Shown here: piece after piece, positions 48,109-61,115 of the stretch
Layout: each line of letters starts with the position of its first letter
Numbering within the stretch: the stretch's first letter is position 1
NCBI GenBank assembly: GCA_021904315.1
Contig: CM038910.1
Coordinates: forward strand, 23,756,256-23,820,255
DNA length: 64,000 nucleotides
Reading direction: 5' to 3'
Origin: Sphagnum magellanicum
Taxonomy: Eukaryota > Streptophyta > Sphagnopsida > Sphagnales > Sphagnaceae
Notes under the pieces: model-generated
Told to the model about the DNA's origin: nothing
Database searches by the model: none
What the model saw: the letters and a program-made list of their open reading frames with translations, nothing else
Made by a program: the position numbers and the translations under genes

Positions 48109-51100
48109 TCATAAACTGCTAGCATCCGAACCCTTGAGATAAGATGCCTCTGAATCATCTCCTCCGGCCTGGCCGGATCCTCCAATATCTCTGTGGCCCA
48201 AGGGAGACGACACCCCAAGATGATCAGGTCCTCCACCACCTCCGGCGTGATGCATCTGATCATGCCCTCGCTGCAGGCCGAGCTGCTGGCTTGATTGAAT
48301 ATTATTGCCGTGATCTCTGGAGCTGCCACCATCTGAAAATCCTGCTGCCGACTGCAACTCTAGCTGATGATGATGATGATGATGATGATGATGCGGGCCA
48401 TTGTCTCCTGCCATGCCTCTTGAATTGTCGCTCGACAACATGTGAAGTCCACTGCCCCCGCCCCCGGCGCTTGACATTATAGCTTGTTGCGTGTAGAAGG
48501 ACTGCTGAGACACTTGTTGACTTTGTTGCAGGTACTGAGGAATTGACGAGTTTCGTTGATTCGACATGAAGAGCTGCTGTTGTTGCAGGTACTGCTGGGC
48601 TGGCTGGATCTGAGCAGCTGGAGCAGCCTGTACACCAATTCCAAGAAGGCGCATCCACTTGGTGTCAATTTACAGTGATCTTAACTCCTCAACAAATCTG
48701 CTCCAGATCTGAACGACCTCTACAGTCTTTCACAAAGACGAGCTGCTCGCGGGTATGCAGATAAGAGCTGGTGTACTCAACAAGCTGCTACTGCCATACA
48801 TTCTTCAACTAACACGCAGATCCCGCGTGACTACTGCACAGTTCTGCAAAAACTAGTGTGATCCAGGCATGTGCAAGTCATGGAGAAGCTGGGCAATCTT
48901 ATATGTGCACACCTGATTACAAGACTCAGATGAAAATTGCACCTGAGGTTGGTTATGGGCAGCATGAGATCCAGCTTGTTGTGGCTGCGCATCAGCTATG
49001 GCTGCCAGGTACATCAAATTCTGCTGCAGCTTGGCTTGGTACCTGCATAATCAGCAGCCACAAGGACGTTATACATCTCCCTCGCCGGATCCGCCGTTTG
49101 CAGAATGTTATCTCCTTTGAATCTGCATGTTATATATGTTATAAAACTAGTCTGCAGCAAGCTTCTTTCAGTATACAGTCAAGATCAGATCCTGATACAA
49201 TAATTCTCACCCAAGCCGCACTCATTAATCTCGAGGAGCATTTTCCAGCAGCAGCAGCCCTTGCCCATACATCTTACAACAACCTTGGACTAAGCTCTTG
49301 CGCGCAGGAAGCTCTTCTTACCAAGTGCTTGGAACTTTGGAGTTCACGACTGATCGGTTTCTGAACGCATTCTCAGAAGTTTTCTCTTTGAAGGGTGTTT
49401 GTTACATCAATATAGTCCTTGAAGCATGTTATTTCTAGATTGATACCAGATCTCAGAAAAGATTAGCTTTGATGCCCAGCAAGCTGCACAAACCTCGGAA
49501 ATACTACCTACTCTGTCGAATTCCAAGAACATCAATTTGGTTCTCTGAACGACTGCGTTGAATCTCTTGTGCAGAACGTCGACTTCTGCAACCAAGATTC
49601 CAAAGGATGTTTGTAACATCGTTTCTATAACTAACTTATGGAGAAGTCCTCAAGAGTTGCAGAAATTATGTGCAGGGTGACGACTCTTTAGGGTGACTGC
49701 AAAATACTAAATGCTGACATAAACAACTTTTTGCAAATTTTTGGGTGCAAAACATTATGCAATCTTTTGGGTACAAGAGGTTCTACAGATAACAATTTCA
49801 GAATGAGTATAACATTGTTCTGAATGGGAAATGTTCTGAAGCAGCATGACTCTAACAACAAGAAATCCGTTATTCCAACAAGTGGAATAACTTAATGCGG
49901 TCTCTCCCCCCAATCTACCACTGTTACAGGTATCGCAATGCAGCAGCTCAGCGAAGTCCATAGGTCATAAATGGAGGTGGAAGTTTGAGAAATTTCTACT
50001 TACGTGGCGCACTCATTGAGCTTGCCGAGGTTCTGGTTGTCAAGAATGGCAAGAATGAGTTGCTTATTCTCGTCCAAGTACTGATCAACCATCCCCCGCA
50101 ACACCCCCCCCAACAACAAACAAATTGGGGCCCCGTTTCAATCCAACCAAAAACCAAGAGAATATTTGTACAACAACAACAAACAGCGAAAGAAAGCATC
50201 ACGAAATATAAGACCTAGCTAGATAAGCTGCTGATTGGCATCTAGATTTATAAGCAGAATATGATCGAGTTCATCTGTCATCATGAAACAGCAGCTACTC
50301 CTCTTGAAAACTAGTTTGTTTTCACGTAGCATAAAGGATTCTAAAGCTCATCAGTTTGAGAGAGAGCTCGCTTTTCAGAGAAGAAACTGCTTGCCGCCTG
50401 TTGTTGTAACTCTCATGTGTGCTCCAAGTATCGTAACAGCCTCGATGGAGAGACACCATACCAGCTACCAGTTGACGATGAAGACCGAAATGCATCAAAA
50501 CGTTGAAATCTTAGACCAACGAATCCTGAACAGGTCATGATGTGATGTCTAGTCTGTTGCATGATGGATCTGTGAGCTCAATATTTTGACTCTTCTAGCT
50601 AGCTCAGCTCCTGGAGTACTGATGAACTAACGCAGCTGCTCGATTGCACAAGTTTCGGTAGAATGATTCCTATTTGATGATCGTCCGTAAGTTTGTTCTC
50701 TACCGCAGCTCCTCGTCTATACTTGATGGATCATCGCAGCTATATCCGTGTTCTCAGACCTGCTTCCGGGAAGCAATAGTCGCTAGATCGCTAGTTACTT
50801 GGTCGACTGATTTGCGGCTTTTGAAATAGCATTAACAGCAGGCGCGCTAGCTGCTCGACAACAATCTTTAGCAATCGTGCATTGCCAGCTTCGACTTTAG
50901 CTGTAGAGTTTGGTAAGCTTAAGGCCGAAGCTTGCTGAAAGAGATCATTCAAGCACTTCAGGACGCCGCGGCGTTCGTCTCTGCATTTGTCGTCGTCGAT
51001 CTAAAAGCTCAAGTTTCCGATGTTGTCGAAGAGCTCGGCTATGATGTTTTCGACGTTGTCTAGCTATTATGAAGCTAGCTATTTCAGCTGATGTTACACT

Positions 51101-51402
51101 CGATTCCAATATGATAGTATCCATCAAAATGATCAGACGTCGAGACCAACAAACGCTAATCATGAGCTAAGATCGATCGAACTCCCCCACTGATTACACA
51201 ATTTTTTTTGGTTGATTTCAGAAGCTCTCCGATAATCACCATTGCAACATCGGACCTAGTGGATGGTGGTCGAACGCGAACTATACGTCACAATATGTTT
51301 GAGCATCCATGATTTATAAGGGAGGGCTAGAGAATGAACCTTCTGAATGAGCTCCGTTGTGATGTTAGAACTTGCAGCATAGGCCGCCATGTGCTGCATC
51401 AT
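48109..51402 (-). CDS. GIF: GRF-interacting factor (AN3/GIF, SSXT domain), 4 exons
   Basis: Predicted exons on the minus strand: 51402-51340, 50080-50004, 49042-48943 and 48627-48109. They join in frame to 252 residues. Residues about 13-70 form the SSXT (SNH) domain: NITTELIQK, YLDENKQLILAILDNQNLGK, LNECATYQAKLQQNLMYLAA, IADAQPQ. This domain binds the QLQ domain of GROWTH-REGULATING FACTOR proteins, and GIF proteins bring SWI/SNF remodellers to growth genes in dividing tissue. Exon junctions after IQK and after ECAT fit the known plant gene structure. The C-terminal part is rich in Gln, Gly and Ser, with nine consecutive His (about 159-167) encoded by a CAT/ATG-type microsatellite. There are two adjacent in-frame ATG codons (51402 and 51399). 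I chose the first. Introns of 1.3, 1.0 and 0.3 kb are GT-AG. Confidence 0.92.
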
Positions 51403-53420
51403 TTGTGGCTTCAAAGCTCAAACTGCTGGAATGGAGCGCTGATCACGTACGCAAAGAAGCACAAATCTGGTGAACTGTCGCTGTTTGTTTCATGTATGTG
51501 TTGCTACTCTTCTGATCAATATGCCTTCACACAAACAACGCACACCAAACTTGGACTTTATGCTCTTGGTACGATAAGAGGACGTGCCAAGACAAAGCAG
51601 CTGCTGATGATGCATCGATCCCAGACAGAAGACACCCCGCGAGACTTCACAATATCTAAGGTGGAGCGACAGGCGCAGATATAAACCTAGCTGCATCGAG
51701 TACTCCATTATTACCGAGCTGCAGGTTTCATGTATCTTGCAAGTGGCTGTTGAACTTGGTACACCAGCTGCAGCTACCGCGTGCTCAGCTGATGCAGAGT
51801 CCCAAACGGAAGGACCTCCAGCTCCGTGCCGCGACATGCTTAACGATGTCTAACTAACTGCAGACAGCTGAACAAGTGCAGGCACTAGAAGTACGCGACA
51901 CTGCTGTCTGCTGGTTGCATGACCGCGAGAATACAACCAACCGCGCAAAGTCATTCAAGAAGAGTGGTTAGTCAAATTGCGGAATGGAGAACAAAGTCCG
52001 ATTAGTGATACTGAGTCGACTAATGCTAGACCTTTGCCGATAGTTGCAGCCTGCGAGTCACATACAGCAGCTGCAGTTTCTCGCTATGTGCACACTGATC
52101 TCTAGTTATGTTCGAGGGAACACAACTGGAGGAGCTAGTTTCCCCAGCTTAGAGATGCCTTAAACTTCTAAGCTCATATATAATTCTGCGGAAGCAGCAG
52201 ATTGTAGTAGCGAAGATTGCCAGTCTAGGGAACAGCGCTGATCAGAGCTCTCACTACCAAAGCTCTCCTTCATGAGAGCTAGCTATTTCATGAGAAGCAG
52301 TTTCAGTACAAGCTGACCGCACCACGCGGGTCGTGTGATTCAACCTAACATGCAAACTCGATGCGAAATTCATGTCCAACCAAAGAAGGAAAATGGGCAA
52401 TAAGCTGCATAGCTCTAATCCGCTGCCAGGCACGTCGGCTGCAGCAGCTGCTGCTGCAATATTACTGAAACCCGGATGAAACAACTACTAAGTTTTCAAC
52501 TTTGAAGAAGACGCAGCTCCTGAGGTCTCAAAACGTCTTCAAGCTACACTACATCGCAAGAAAACTCACACGAATCTACTGAACTTCCAATTTCCAGATG
52601 ACCAAAAAAAAAACCCAACAACAACAACATCACATCACATATATCCTTGGCTCCGTTCTAATCACCGTCTCGCGGATGCCTGCATCTGCAGAGGTCCGCA
52701 ACAGTACAATATTGAGAGGGGGGAGAGGGAAAAAGAAAAAAAAGACGACAACGACCAGTGATCTCAGAAAAGAAAAAAGGGAGGGAAAAAAAAAAAAAAA
52801 AAAACGAAGATATGAAAATTTTTATCGTCGGCCGGCGAGTACGACCGACTTGTTGATGTTGCAGCAGCAGCAGCACTTGAAGCATGACCACGAACTGCTG
52901 CAACAGCACAACAGATTCTGCAGCTGCATGCTACTACTGCTGGCTCCTTTCGGCTACAGTTTGACATCATGTAATCAACAAGCAAGCTCACTGTGAAGAA
53001 TGAAAAGAAAATTTGAGCTCTAGAGAAAAAAGGAAAAGAAGAAGGAGAAGGACGAGGGAAAAAAAAACAGGAAAAAAAGCCAGGGTCGGCTCCTCGCCGG
53101 ACCGACCTTGATGCGACCTTGCTCTGCATCAGCAACTAGCAAACAAAAAAGAAAGAAAGAAAGAAAGAAAGAATGGGCAGGATAAGTACAGCAGCAGCAG
53201 CAGCAGCAGCAGCAGCTTCTTACCTGGGAAGATGCAACCAGTCAGGGATGAGCACAAGCCCAAATTTGTGCAAGTGTCTCTGTTGATGTCTGTTGTTCTG
53301 CTCCCCCCCCCTCCGCCCTCCTGGGCCGAGAGAGATGCCGTTCTCTGCTGCTCCAGCTCCCTCCTGCCTGCCTGCCGCCGCCACCACCGCCTTCTTCGTC
53401 TTTCGCGCACCTGCGCCTGC
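51403..53420 (-). other. GIF 5' UTR: leader exon, long leader intron and promoter-proximal region
   Basis: A strong donor CCCAG|GTAAGA occurs on the minus strand at 53224/53223. An acceptor CCAGCAG lies at 51423, 20 nt before the start codon. Together they suggest a leader intron of about 1.8 kb with a 5' UTR exon upstream of 53224. The intron starts with (GCT)n on that strand (complement of 53189-53218) and holds a (CTTT)n tract. The region upstream of 53,400 is pyrimidine-rich on the plus strand (CTGTCTGTCTCTCGCTC), a common GA-element promoter context. Confidence 0.5.
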
Positions 53421-53429
53421 TTGTCTGTC

Positions 53430-54030
53430 TGTCTCTCGCTCTTTTTGACCCTGGATCGTTCTTCTTCTTAACCGTGATTTGTTTGTTACCTTACAGAGCT
53501 CCTTTCTTGTGTTTGGATGCCTATATATATGTGTGTGTATGTGTGTGTGTGTTTTTTTTTGGCCTTGCCTGCTACCTAGGCAAGGATATTGTGTTTAGAT
53601 TCATTATAGAGTACTAGTGTGAACCCCGTGCATAATGCACAGGTGTGTTATTTCAACAATGTTTGGTTGATGTTTTTGCTTTTTTAAAAAAACTTTTCTT
53701 TTCAAACAACTGTTGGTCCCCCCCCCACCCTGGCGGTTCTTTATATTTTTCCAATTGCTGCTAAACACCGGTTTCCATCGGATTTTGGCCTCTAGGTAAA
53801 TAGTCTTGTCTATTTTTATATGAGGATTTTTGAAAGCTGATATTTTGGCTTGTGTTGAAACTTGATATTAGTTATTATAGAGTTATAGTATCTTGAAGGA
53901 TTTTGGTTTCTTTTAGAAGGCTTTTTGAACATTATATTTTTTGCATGGTGAAATATTTGAGTTTCCATAATTCTTCTTTTGCCTTTAGTTACTTTTTGAT
54001 TTACATGGCAAGGCCAGAGTGTGACACACC
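53430..54030. other. Upstream flank of GIF, no gene seen
   Basis: Contains a TA/TG microsatellite at 53523-53551 and otherwise average AT-rich sequence. No frame of note. Confidence 0.4.
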
Positions 54031-55960
54031 TCTTGTTTAACTTTTCCTCAATTCTTAACTATGGTTAGAACCAGATTTTTGATTCTCAGGCCAACTCTGA
54101 CCAGTCCCTGTTAGAACTTAGAACCAGCGTAGTTGTTGTTTTTTTAATGAAAAATGAAAATTTTAATTTCTCATTTTTGTGATAATTTTCTTTTGCATAT
54201 CCCCCCCCCCCCCCCCCCCCCAAAAGGAAAAAGAGGAAAATTTACACTAGGAAAATAAAAATTTCCCCCTTTTGGTTTTGGGTTGGAAAGCAAAAAATTT
54301 CATTGGAAAAAATCACTAGTTTCAAGTTACCAGATTTTTTATTTTTTTTGAAGTCCAAGTCAAGTTCCAGTTAGGCCTAGTACCAGCTTTTGATTTTCTC
54401 TCCAAGTGTGGTACTGTGGTTCTATTTAGAACCAGATTATTTAATTTTCAGTCCAACTGTGGTTGGACTGGTTAGAACCAGACTATTTCTTTTCAGTCCA
54501 AGTGTGGTTCCATGTACAACAAGAATTTCTATTTTTCAGTCCAAAGTCCAGTTCCAGTTAGAACTTAGAACGAGATTTTATTTAATTATATTAAAAAAAA
54601 AATTCAGTCCAAGTCTGGTTCCAGCTAGAATCAGATTTTTAAATTTTCAGTCCAAGTCTGACTCTGGTTAGAACCAATGTTGGCTGTTATTTCTTTTTTT
54701 TAATAGGTTTTAATTTTAATTTTAATTTTTTTTCAGAACCACACAGGTATATAAAAAACTAGGTAATAACCGTTGGTTATGCATAAGGGTAGATCATCAA
54801 ATAACCAGCTGATAATCAACTGCCCATTTATTGTGCCAGTTGTTAACTGATTGTAAGGTTTTTTATATTTTAAGTTAAAGTTATTATTTTTCTGTTTTTT
54901 TTGGGTATTAGTGGTTAAAAGATTGGTAACCTATGTGGATGATAATCAGATCATCCAGGAAGGTCATTAGATTTTTGAAATTTCAATATATGGCGGTTAT
55001 CAATTTAACCGATGGGTAGGTTATTAGATAATCGGCTTGATAACCAGGTCAAAACTCAATAACTGGCCAACACTGGTTAGAACCTTGAATTTTCAGTTCC
55101 ATATCCAATTCTAATCAGAATTACCAGATTTTAATTTTGAGTCCACTGTCTGGTTCCATTTAGGATTTCAGTCCAGTTGGACTGGTATTAGAGATTTTGG
55201 ACTTCAGTCTGCATCCAGCTCCAGTTGGACTGGTATTAGAGATTTTGGACTTCAGTCTGCATCCAGCTCCAGTTGGACTGGTATTTCAGATTTTGGACTT
55301 CAGTCCACATGGCTCCAGTTGAACCCAACTCTTGTTTTTGGTTATGGTTATCACAACCAGATTTTGATTTTCAATCCATGTGACCCCCAGTTCACATTAA
55401 AAGGTTCCAGCAGTTGGGTTCTCCTTTTTCCATTCATTATTAGCTCCAAAAATTTGGTCTTTTCATTTCAATCAAGTTCTCATTTTTGTGAACTTTGTCC
55501 CTCTTACACCAAAATTTGGGATTTTCTGTCTGATCTTGGGTTGAGTGAGAGAATTAAAATCTCAGATGTTGAGTCTTCAAGGCTTTGTAGAGTGGGATGG
55601 AAATATTTATGTTCTGGGGCTAATTCTTGACCATGGTTGGGTGGTTCTTTGATTTAGTTAATAACCTCTAGTTCTGGGTTTTGAAAAATCAAAATTAAAA
55701 AAAAATGAAAATATTGAAATAACCTCCGGTTCCAGGTTTTAGAACATTTTCAGGTTTGACCATATGAACCTGAAACCAGGTTTTTTTGCTGGTCAAGGGT
55801 CCACATACCTGACCCGTGATTCTTTCCAGTTTCGGGCGGTTACCACTTTGTCTGGTTAGAACTGCCCCATTCCAGTTCCAGTTAGCAACAACACATTCCA
55901 GTTTCAGTTAGAAAACCTGAACTGGAACTGGGTCTGATTTCGGAGCTGGAACTGGAACCG
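54030..55960. repeat. Degenerate minisatellite array of CCAGTTAGAACCAG-type units
   Basis: Nearly 2 kb is made from variants of a unit of about 45-60 bp: GTTAGAACCAGATTTTT, then ATTTTCAGTCCAAGTCTGGT, then TCCAGTT. GAACCAG-like words are seen near 54068, 54118, 54427, 54473, 54627 and 55343, among others. Within it a 48-bp unit is repeated nearly perfectly from 55173 to about 55316 (starts 55173, 55221, 55269). A 22-base C run (about 54201-54222) interrupts the array. The frames at 54390-54671 and 55319-55630 are by-products. Confidence 0.75.
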
Positions 55961-58900
55961 TGTCTTTTGAAATTCGGGTAGTTGTAAGGGTATGTATGTA
56001 CCCGGCCAATTCCATTTGTCCAAACAAAATACTTTCCTTCAAAACTTTAAAATGGAGAAAAAATTAAGCCATTAATTAGTACATTAATGCCACTCATTTG
56101 TGCAGCAGAAGTAGATCCATTTCTAGTTCCAAGTTTGAGTTGGGTAGTGCATATATGGAAAATGTCCCAAATTTCTGGTCTCGATAGTGCTAATTGATGC
56201 ATGTATACCTTGAATGGGTATTGCATGCCATGCAAAAATGTTGGGTGTGTATTGAGTGCATTGAGTTTATTATGATATACAAGTTGTGTCATGTAACATA
56301 ATATGAGAACTTGTTTGCAATTGATGTAATTGTATAAAATTCAAGTAAATCAATTTTCATGTATAGGGTTAAATCATCATTTTCATGTACACTTCAACCA
56401 TGACCATGTAAGTGTATAACCATCCAAGGCCATTTTTGGTCCATGATAAAATTGTGTAAATCCATGTATGTGTAAAATTGGAAAATATTATACATATAAA
56501 ACATTCATATACTCCATTCAATTTTTATCGCAAACAATTCACCATGCTTTGGCAATTCACTCTAAGATTTAAGGATGTATATCATCACAATATCAAATGT
56601 GCATCATTCACAACAATAAAGATATGCACTTAATTTGGCATTTGACATAGATTATTGTACTTTAGATATAAACATTGAATTAAAATGAACAATCAATATT
56701 TCATCAGAAAAAAATGTAATCAAGATATTTCACTAGCACTTCACCCTTTACTTGAGGATCAAATGCACATCCTAACTCCTTGCGACTAGGTCAAGGTTAG
56801 GGGAGCTTGAAGAAAACTAAGTAAAATTCATACTGCATTAACAACTTTTGGACACTTCAATGACACAAAACAATCAAGAGCATGTTTAAGAGGATGTTTT
56901 GTGTAACTTGAGCCCAAATTGAATTTGGGACTTGTCATGAATTCACATGGACTTTGTCACAACTTGGACCCCCAAAGGAGGCATTACACTCCTTATAACA
57001 TATTGTAGGTAGTGAAGACAACTACATTGAAATGGAAAAATCCTTCAACCTATCCAAATCCAAACAAAATATTGAACATTTTGTTGTTTCATAACTTTGG
57101 AGCCTCATAGCTCCCAAAAGATATACCAAATGAACCATACAAGGTCCTTTCAATGTTGGGACAAGATCTTCAATCATTTGTTAGGCTTCCAAACTACATT
57201 GAATGCACAAGATGCATTGGGCCACTTTTGTCTCAAAGTTTCAAATGATTTAAAAAGTCTGGCAATGACCTCTTTCTAGGATCACAAGGGCACTTTTCAC
57301 TGAGAAAAATCACTTAATTCAACGACATTTGATCCCTTAAATCCCATTTTGAACAGCGAAATACTTTCAAGAATCACAATTCCCAAAATGGGAATACACT
57401 TTCAAAGTCTTAAAAAGGCCTCCCCTTGATTCTCAATCATTTTCATTTTGTCTTGTTGAATGTTGCACCCTCCTTAGCTTGGCCATGTCTCAAACTTGCA
57501 CTCAACTTATTCCTTATCAAGCCTTTGGTTTGCCTTCATCTTGGTAAGGGCATTTACTTGTCATTCCCATGAGTTGATCACATGGCCAAGTTCAGGTCAG
57601 TGCAAAAATCATTATTGCAAATATGACATTCAAATTGCTTTGATTTCTCAATAGAACACATGTTCCCACCAGACTAAGGTCTAACTACATGACCCTTGAA
57701 AAAATCAATAAAATCAAATAGAGGTTCCAAGACTATTGATCCATCCATGAACTTGTAATATAACTTGGTTGATTTTCACATGTATCTCTAATGGATTCTA
57801 AATATTAATCTCCATCTTTGAATGCTTCCAAGTCATGTATACAAAGTTTGATTGCATGGAAAGGCCATCATCCAGTGTTAGTGAGCACATATGTGTTTAC
57901 AAGAGGTTAAAGGGTTTCACAAATAGTTGGAATAATTGCCCATCTTTGCATGGAAAGTTGTTGGGATGAAATGAAATTCACTGAACCCAATTATGAGCTA
58001 AGTAGGATATGCCTAACTGAAGTATGTATTATACACCACTATGGGTACTAATTTTTCGGTAAGGGGTCATCTATCCTAGGCTCAATTGCATCTATTCAAT
58101 TGATACATGATCAAGGCTTGATGAGGAAGAGACACTTGTCATTTTGGGAGTCATCATTGCTTTTTCAAATAGGGTAACACAAGAAAGGGCTAATATTGCT
58201 TGGCTTGGCTATGAATGAGCATTGAGCAAAGGGTGTCACATGCAAGAAATCAAGGAATAAGTTTAAAAGTGTGTTTTGGGACCATGGTCAGAATTGACCT
58301 CCATTTAAGTAGCCATGGTTGAAACTAATGTCGTCCAATTCTTGGATTAAAAGGAAACTCTTGATTCTAATCCTAGGTAATTTTCAAAGTAACCTTGAGT
58401 TTCCCAGTTAGATTTATTTTCTCAATGTGAGGGGACCTCTAATGTAATACCATTAGCTCAATGTCACACCCAAAAAATTTGTGTTTGTCAAAAAAATTCA
58501 TTCAACTTGTCACATTTTCAACCAAAAACACCTTATTTCCTAAAGAACTATGTGTAAATATGTCTTACAATACTAGTCTAGTTCAAGCCCTAGTTAAGGA
58601 GATAGGTCAAGAGTGGTTTTGTTTTGGGTTCAGTTTGAAGAATAGGCTCATAGCATGGTTCAATTCAAGGTTCAATTCTAACTCAACATAATGATCCTAC
58701 AAGTCAAATCTGAAGACTAAATAAGTTCAGAACCCAAAACTAACCAACACTATTTGAAATTGTGAAAGCTAGGAGTTAATTCCTTATTTGAAGTAAGACT
58801 TCCAAGAAGGCAAGGCAAGGAGATTGAGAAGATGATTGAAGGTCAAATAGCAACCCAGGAAAAGGCAACAATGTTGTTATTCAGGAAATCTTTTAAGTCT

Positions 58901-59810
58901 AATTGTAAAGATAGCATAATGATTGTATTGATTAGGTCATTCCTTGCATTTGTTAACCAACCAACCCCTTGGATATGAACTATATTATTCAGCTATGTTA
59001 CTAATCATAATAATTATAAATCAATATTTTCCTTTATAAAAAAACCATAAAATTGGTAAAATTGGCACTTGATGAACATATTGTACATTTATTTATAAAT
59101 GAAGATGCATCTAAATCTTTAGAATTTCACATCATAAAAGTAGATTTTCAACTATTAAAAAAAAAGAAGTAACTTTTGAAGTTTTCTTTTTGCAATGTAA
59201 GTTTTTGTGAAATACATGTTAATATGTTCTAACAAATAGATTTTATTTTATTTTTTATTTTTTGACAACCCTTTCAAGAATGAAATAATCTTTATATTCG
59301 AACATAGTATAAATATATTTCATTGAATACTTTGTATAAGGGTTTCATGAAAACTAATATATCATCCTATAAACATGGAATTTTTTTGATCTATTTTCAA
59401 AACTTATTCTCTCCTAATGTTTTCAAAATTCTTATAAATGTAATAAGGGGACAAAAGGTTTTCTATATTTTATTGCCTCCATACAAGATAAAAATGGACC
59501 AAATGTTCTTTTGGTCTATTTTAACATGCTCGCACACATTTCTTATTATATTTTCAATTATTTTATTTTTCATAAACATTTTTGAAATTTCCTATGCTTG
59601 GCTTAGTTACATTAAAAGAAATCTTATATTTTGTGGTCATATGCAAGTATGTGTATGTTGCAACTATTAACCACCCTTGGAAATTTTGCAATCATTGGAG
59701 GCTTAATCCTTCCATGTGAATAAATTTTAAATGTATTTTCATCCAAAAATAGGTTAAGAAATCTCATTAGTCACATTCAAAATTTAATTAATTCTTCTAA
59801 GTTGTATTAG
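55960..59810. other. AT-rich intergenic DNA, no gene identified
   Basis: No supported gene. The 57.0-58.9 kb stretch is a little richer in G and C. It has broken short frames (57097-57279, 58461-58691) and could be an old transposon, but no diagnostic domain or terminal repeat was found. The open frame 59323-59670 (115 codons, Phe/Ile-rich) has no domain I recognise and is probably chance in AT-rich DNA. Confidence 0.4.
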
Positions 59811-59814
59811 GAAT

Positions 59815-61115
59815 ATATATAGGTAAGTAGGTAGGTGACTATGGTAAGTAAATGGATTGCTTAGTTGGGTAGGTAAATAGATAGATCAATAAGTAGTTAG
59901 CATAATTAGGTAATAGGTAGGTTGGTGGTAAGTACGTAGGTAATCTAGGTTACTAGAGGGCAAACCCATCCTTGGGTGGTACCACTAAGAATGTCACACT
60001 TTCGTTTTATTGGACCCATTGAACTTTAGAAAAATATAGAGAACATTTACATAACCCATTAAAAAAATAATTTGTGAGTATATTTGTTAGGTTGTATATA
60101 TTTTGAAAATTTAATGATATCAAGGATATTTTATATTTTGATGTTCCTAATCTTTACATTTAGAAAGAGTTTTAATGTTGTAACGTTGTTTCCTTTCTTT
60201 GAATTTTTTGGTTAGGAACACATATTTGAAACATGTTTGAGGATTTTTCTTGGGAAATAAAAATTTAAGGTACTTTATAAGAGGTTTTTATTATTATTAA
60301 GTAATTAATTGAGTAGGTATGAATTCGTTATGAATTTTCAAATTTTAATAATGTGATTCTTAAAAGAGCCATGGCAATTAAGAATATAAATTTGTAGTAA
60401 TTTCCACTTTTTGTTCCAATAAAAACTGAAAGATCATATATTGATTTATTAAATAGGCTAGGTAATAAGTAGTAAGTAATAAGTCTAGGTAGGTGAAATA
60501 GTAGGTATTTTATTGTGTAAATATGTGATGGTGTTACATAATGTTGTAGTGTTTCCTTTTCATTAAAATTTATCCCATATCTTTTGAATTCAATTTTGTA
60601 AAGTAAATAGTTAGATGAAATTAAAAAAATTTATGGTATGCATTATAGACATTCAAAGTGCATGTGCCATTTGGGATAAACTAATAAAAAAAGCTTGTGA
60701 CCATGAACAAAAAAATCTAGGATCCTATGATTGTGACGAAGTTGCAACTAGAAAAACATTCCATATGTTTTGTTCTTTGTTTCAATTTTATAAACTATAT
60801 AACAAGGTGCATTTGAAACAACTAAAAAAACAATGAAAGCATTAAAAAACAAGTGTGGATTGGGATGAACCAATCAAAGAGGCTTGACCTTAAAGGTTGA
60901 TCCCAAAATAAAATAAGATCATCCTAAAAGGGCTAGCATTTACCTACCTACCAAGGTTAAATTTTACCTACTTACATGCCTATCTACCTACCTAAATTAG
61001 GTACCTACCTACCTACCTACCTACCTACCTACCTACTTAGGTAATATGTAAGGACATAACTTAGGTAGCCAATAAGTAGGCAAGTACATAGCCTAGGTAG
61101 GTAGATAAGTTATCT
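59815..61115. repeat. TAGG/TACC tetranucleotide arrays in both orientations
   Basis: GTAGGTAGG words fill 59815-59950 and reappear at 60455-60510. ACCTACCTACC runs fill 60945-61035, then TAGGTAG resumes at 61037-61110. The change of orientation at about 61,036 lets the two halves pair into a hairpin. A (TA)n run follows at 61237-61258. Confidence 0.75.
59985..60440. mobile_element. Partial copy of the MITE at 61.7 kb
   Basis: It shares with 61,730-62,185 the words TTTTATT..ACC, TTTTGATGTTCCTAA, GGTTAGGAAC, TAATTAATTGA, TGTGATTCTT, AATTAAGAATATAAATTTGT and CCAAT.AAAACT in the same order and spacing. The right end is missing; AT-rich and TAGG-rich sequence follows. Identity is roughly 65-75 percent by eye, so the two copies separated long ago. 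Confidence 0.7.

Noticed and set aside
48364-48394. (ATG)n tract considered as a stand-alone microsatellite
   Set aside because: It lies in frame in the last GIF exon and encodes nine His, so it is described with the gene.
49407-49961. Short minus-strand frames within the GIF introns
   Set aside because: They lie between well-supported exons and show no SSXT or other domain.
52598-53410. Frames rich in Arg/Lys or Phe on both strands upstream of GIF
   Set aside because: They come from A-rich, GAAA and GCA simple repeats. The region is better explained as leader exon and intron.
58465-58960. TGTCACACCC start as a possible LTR
   Set aside because: No matching CA end with flanking duplication and no second copy was found by eye.
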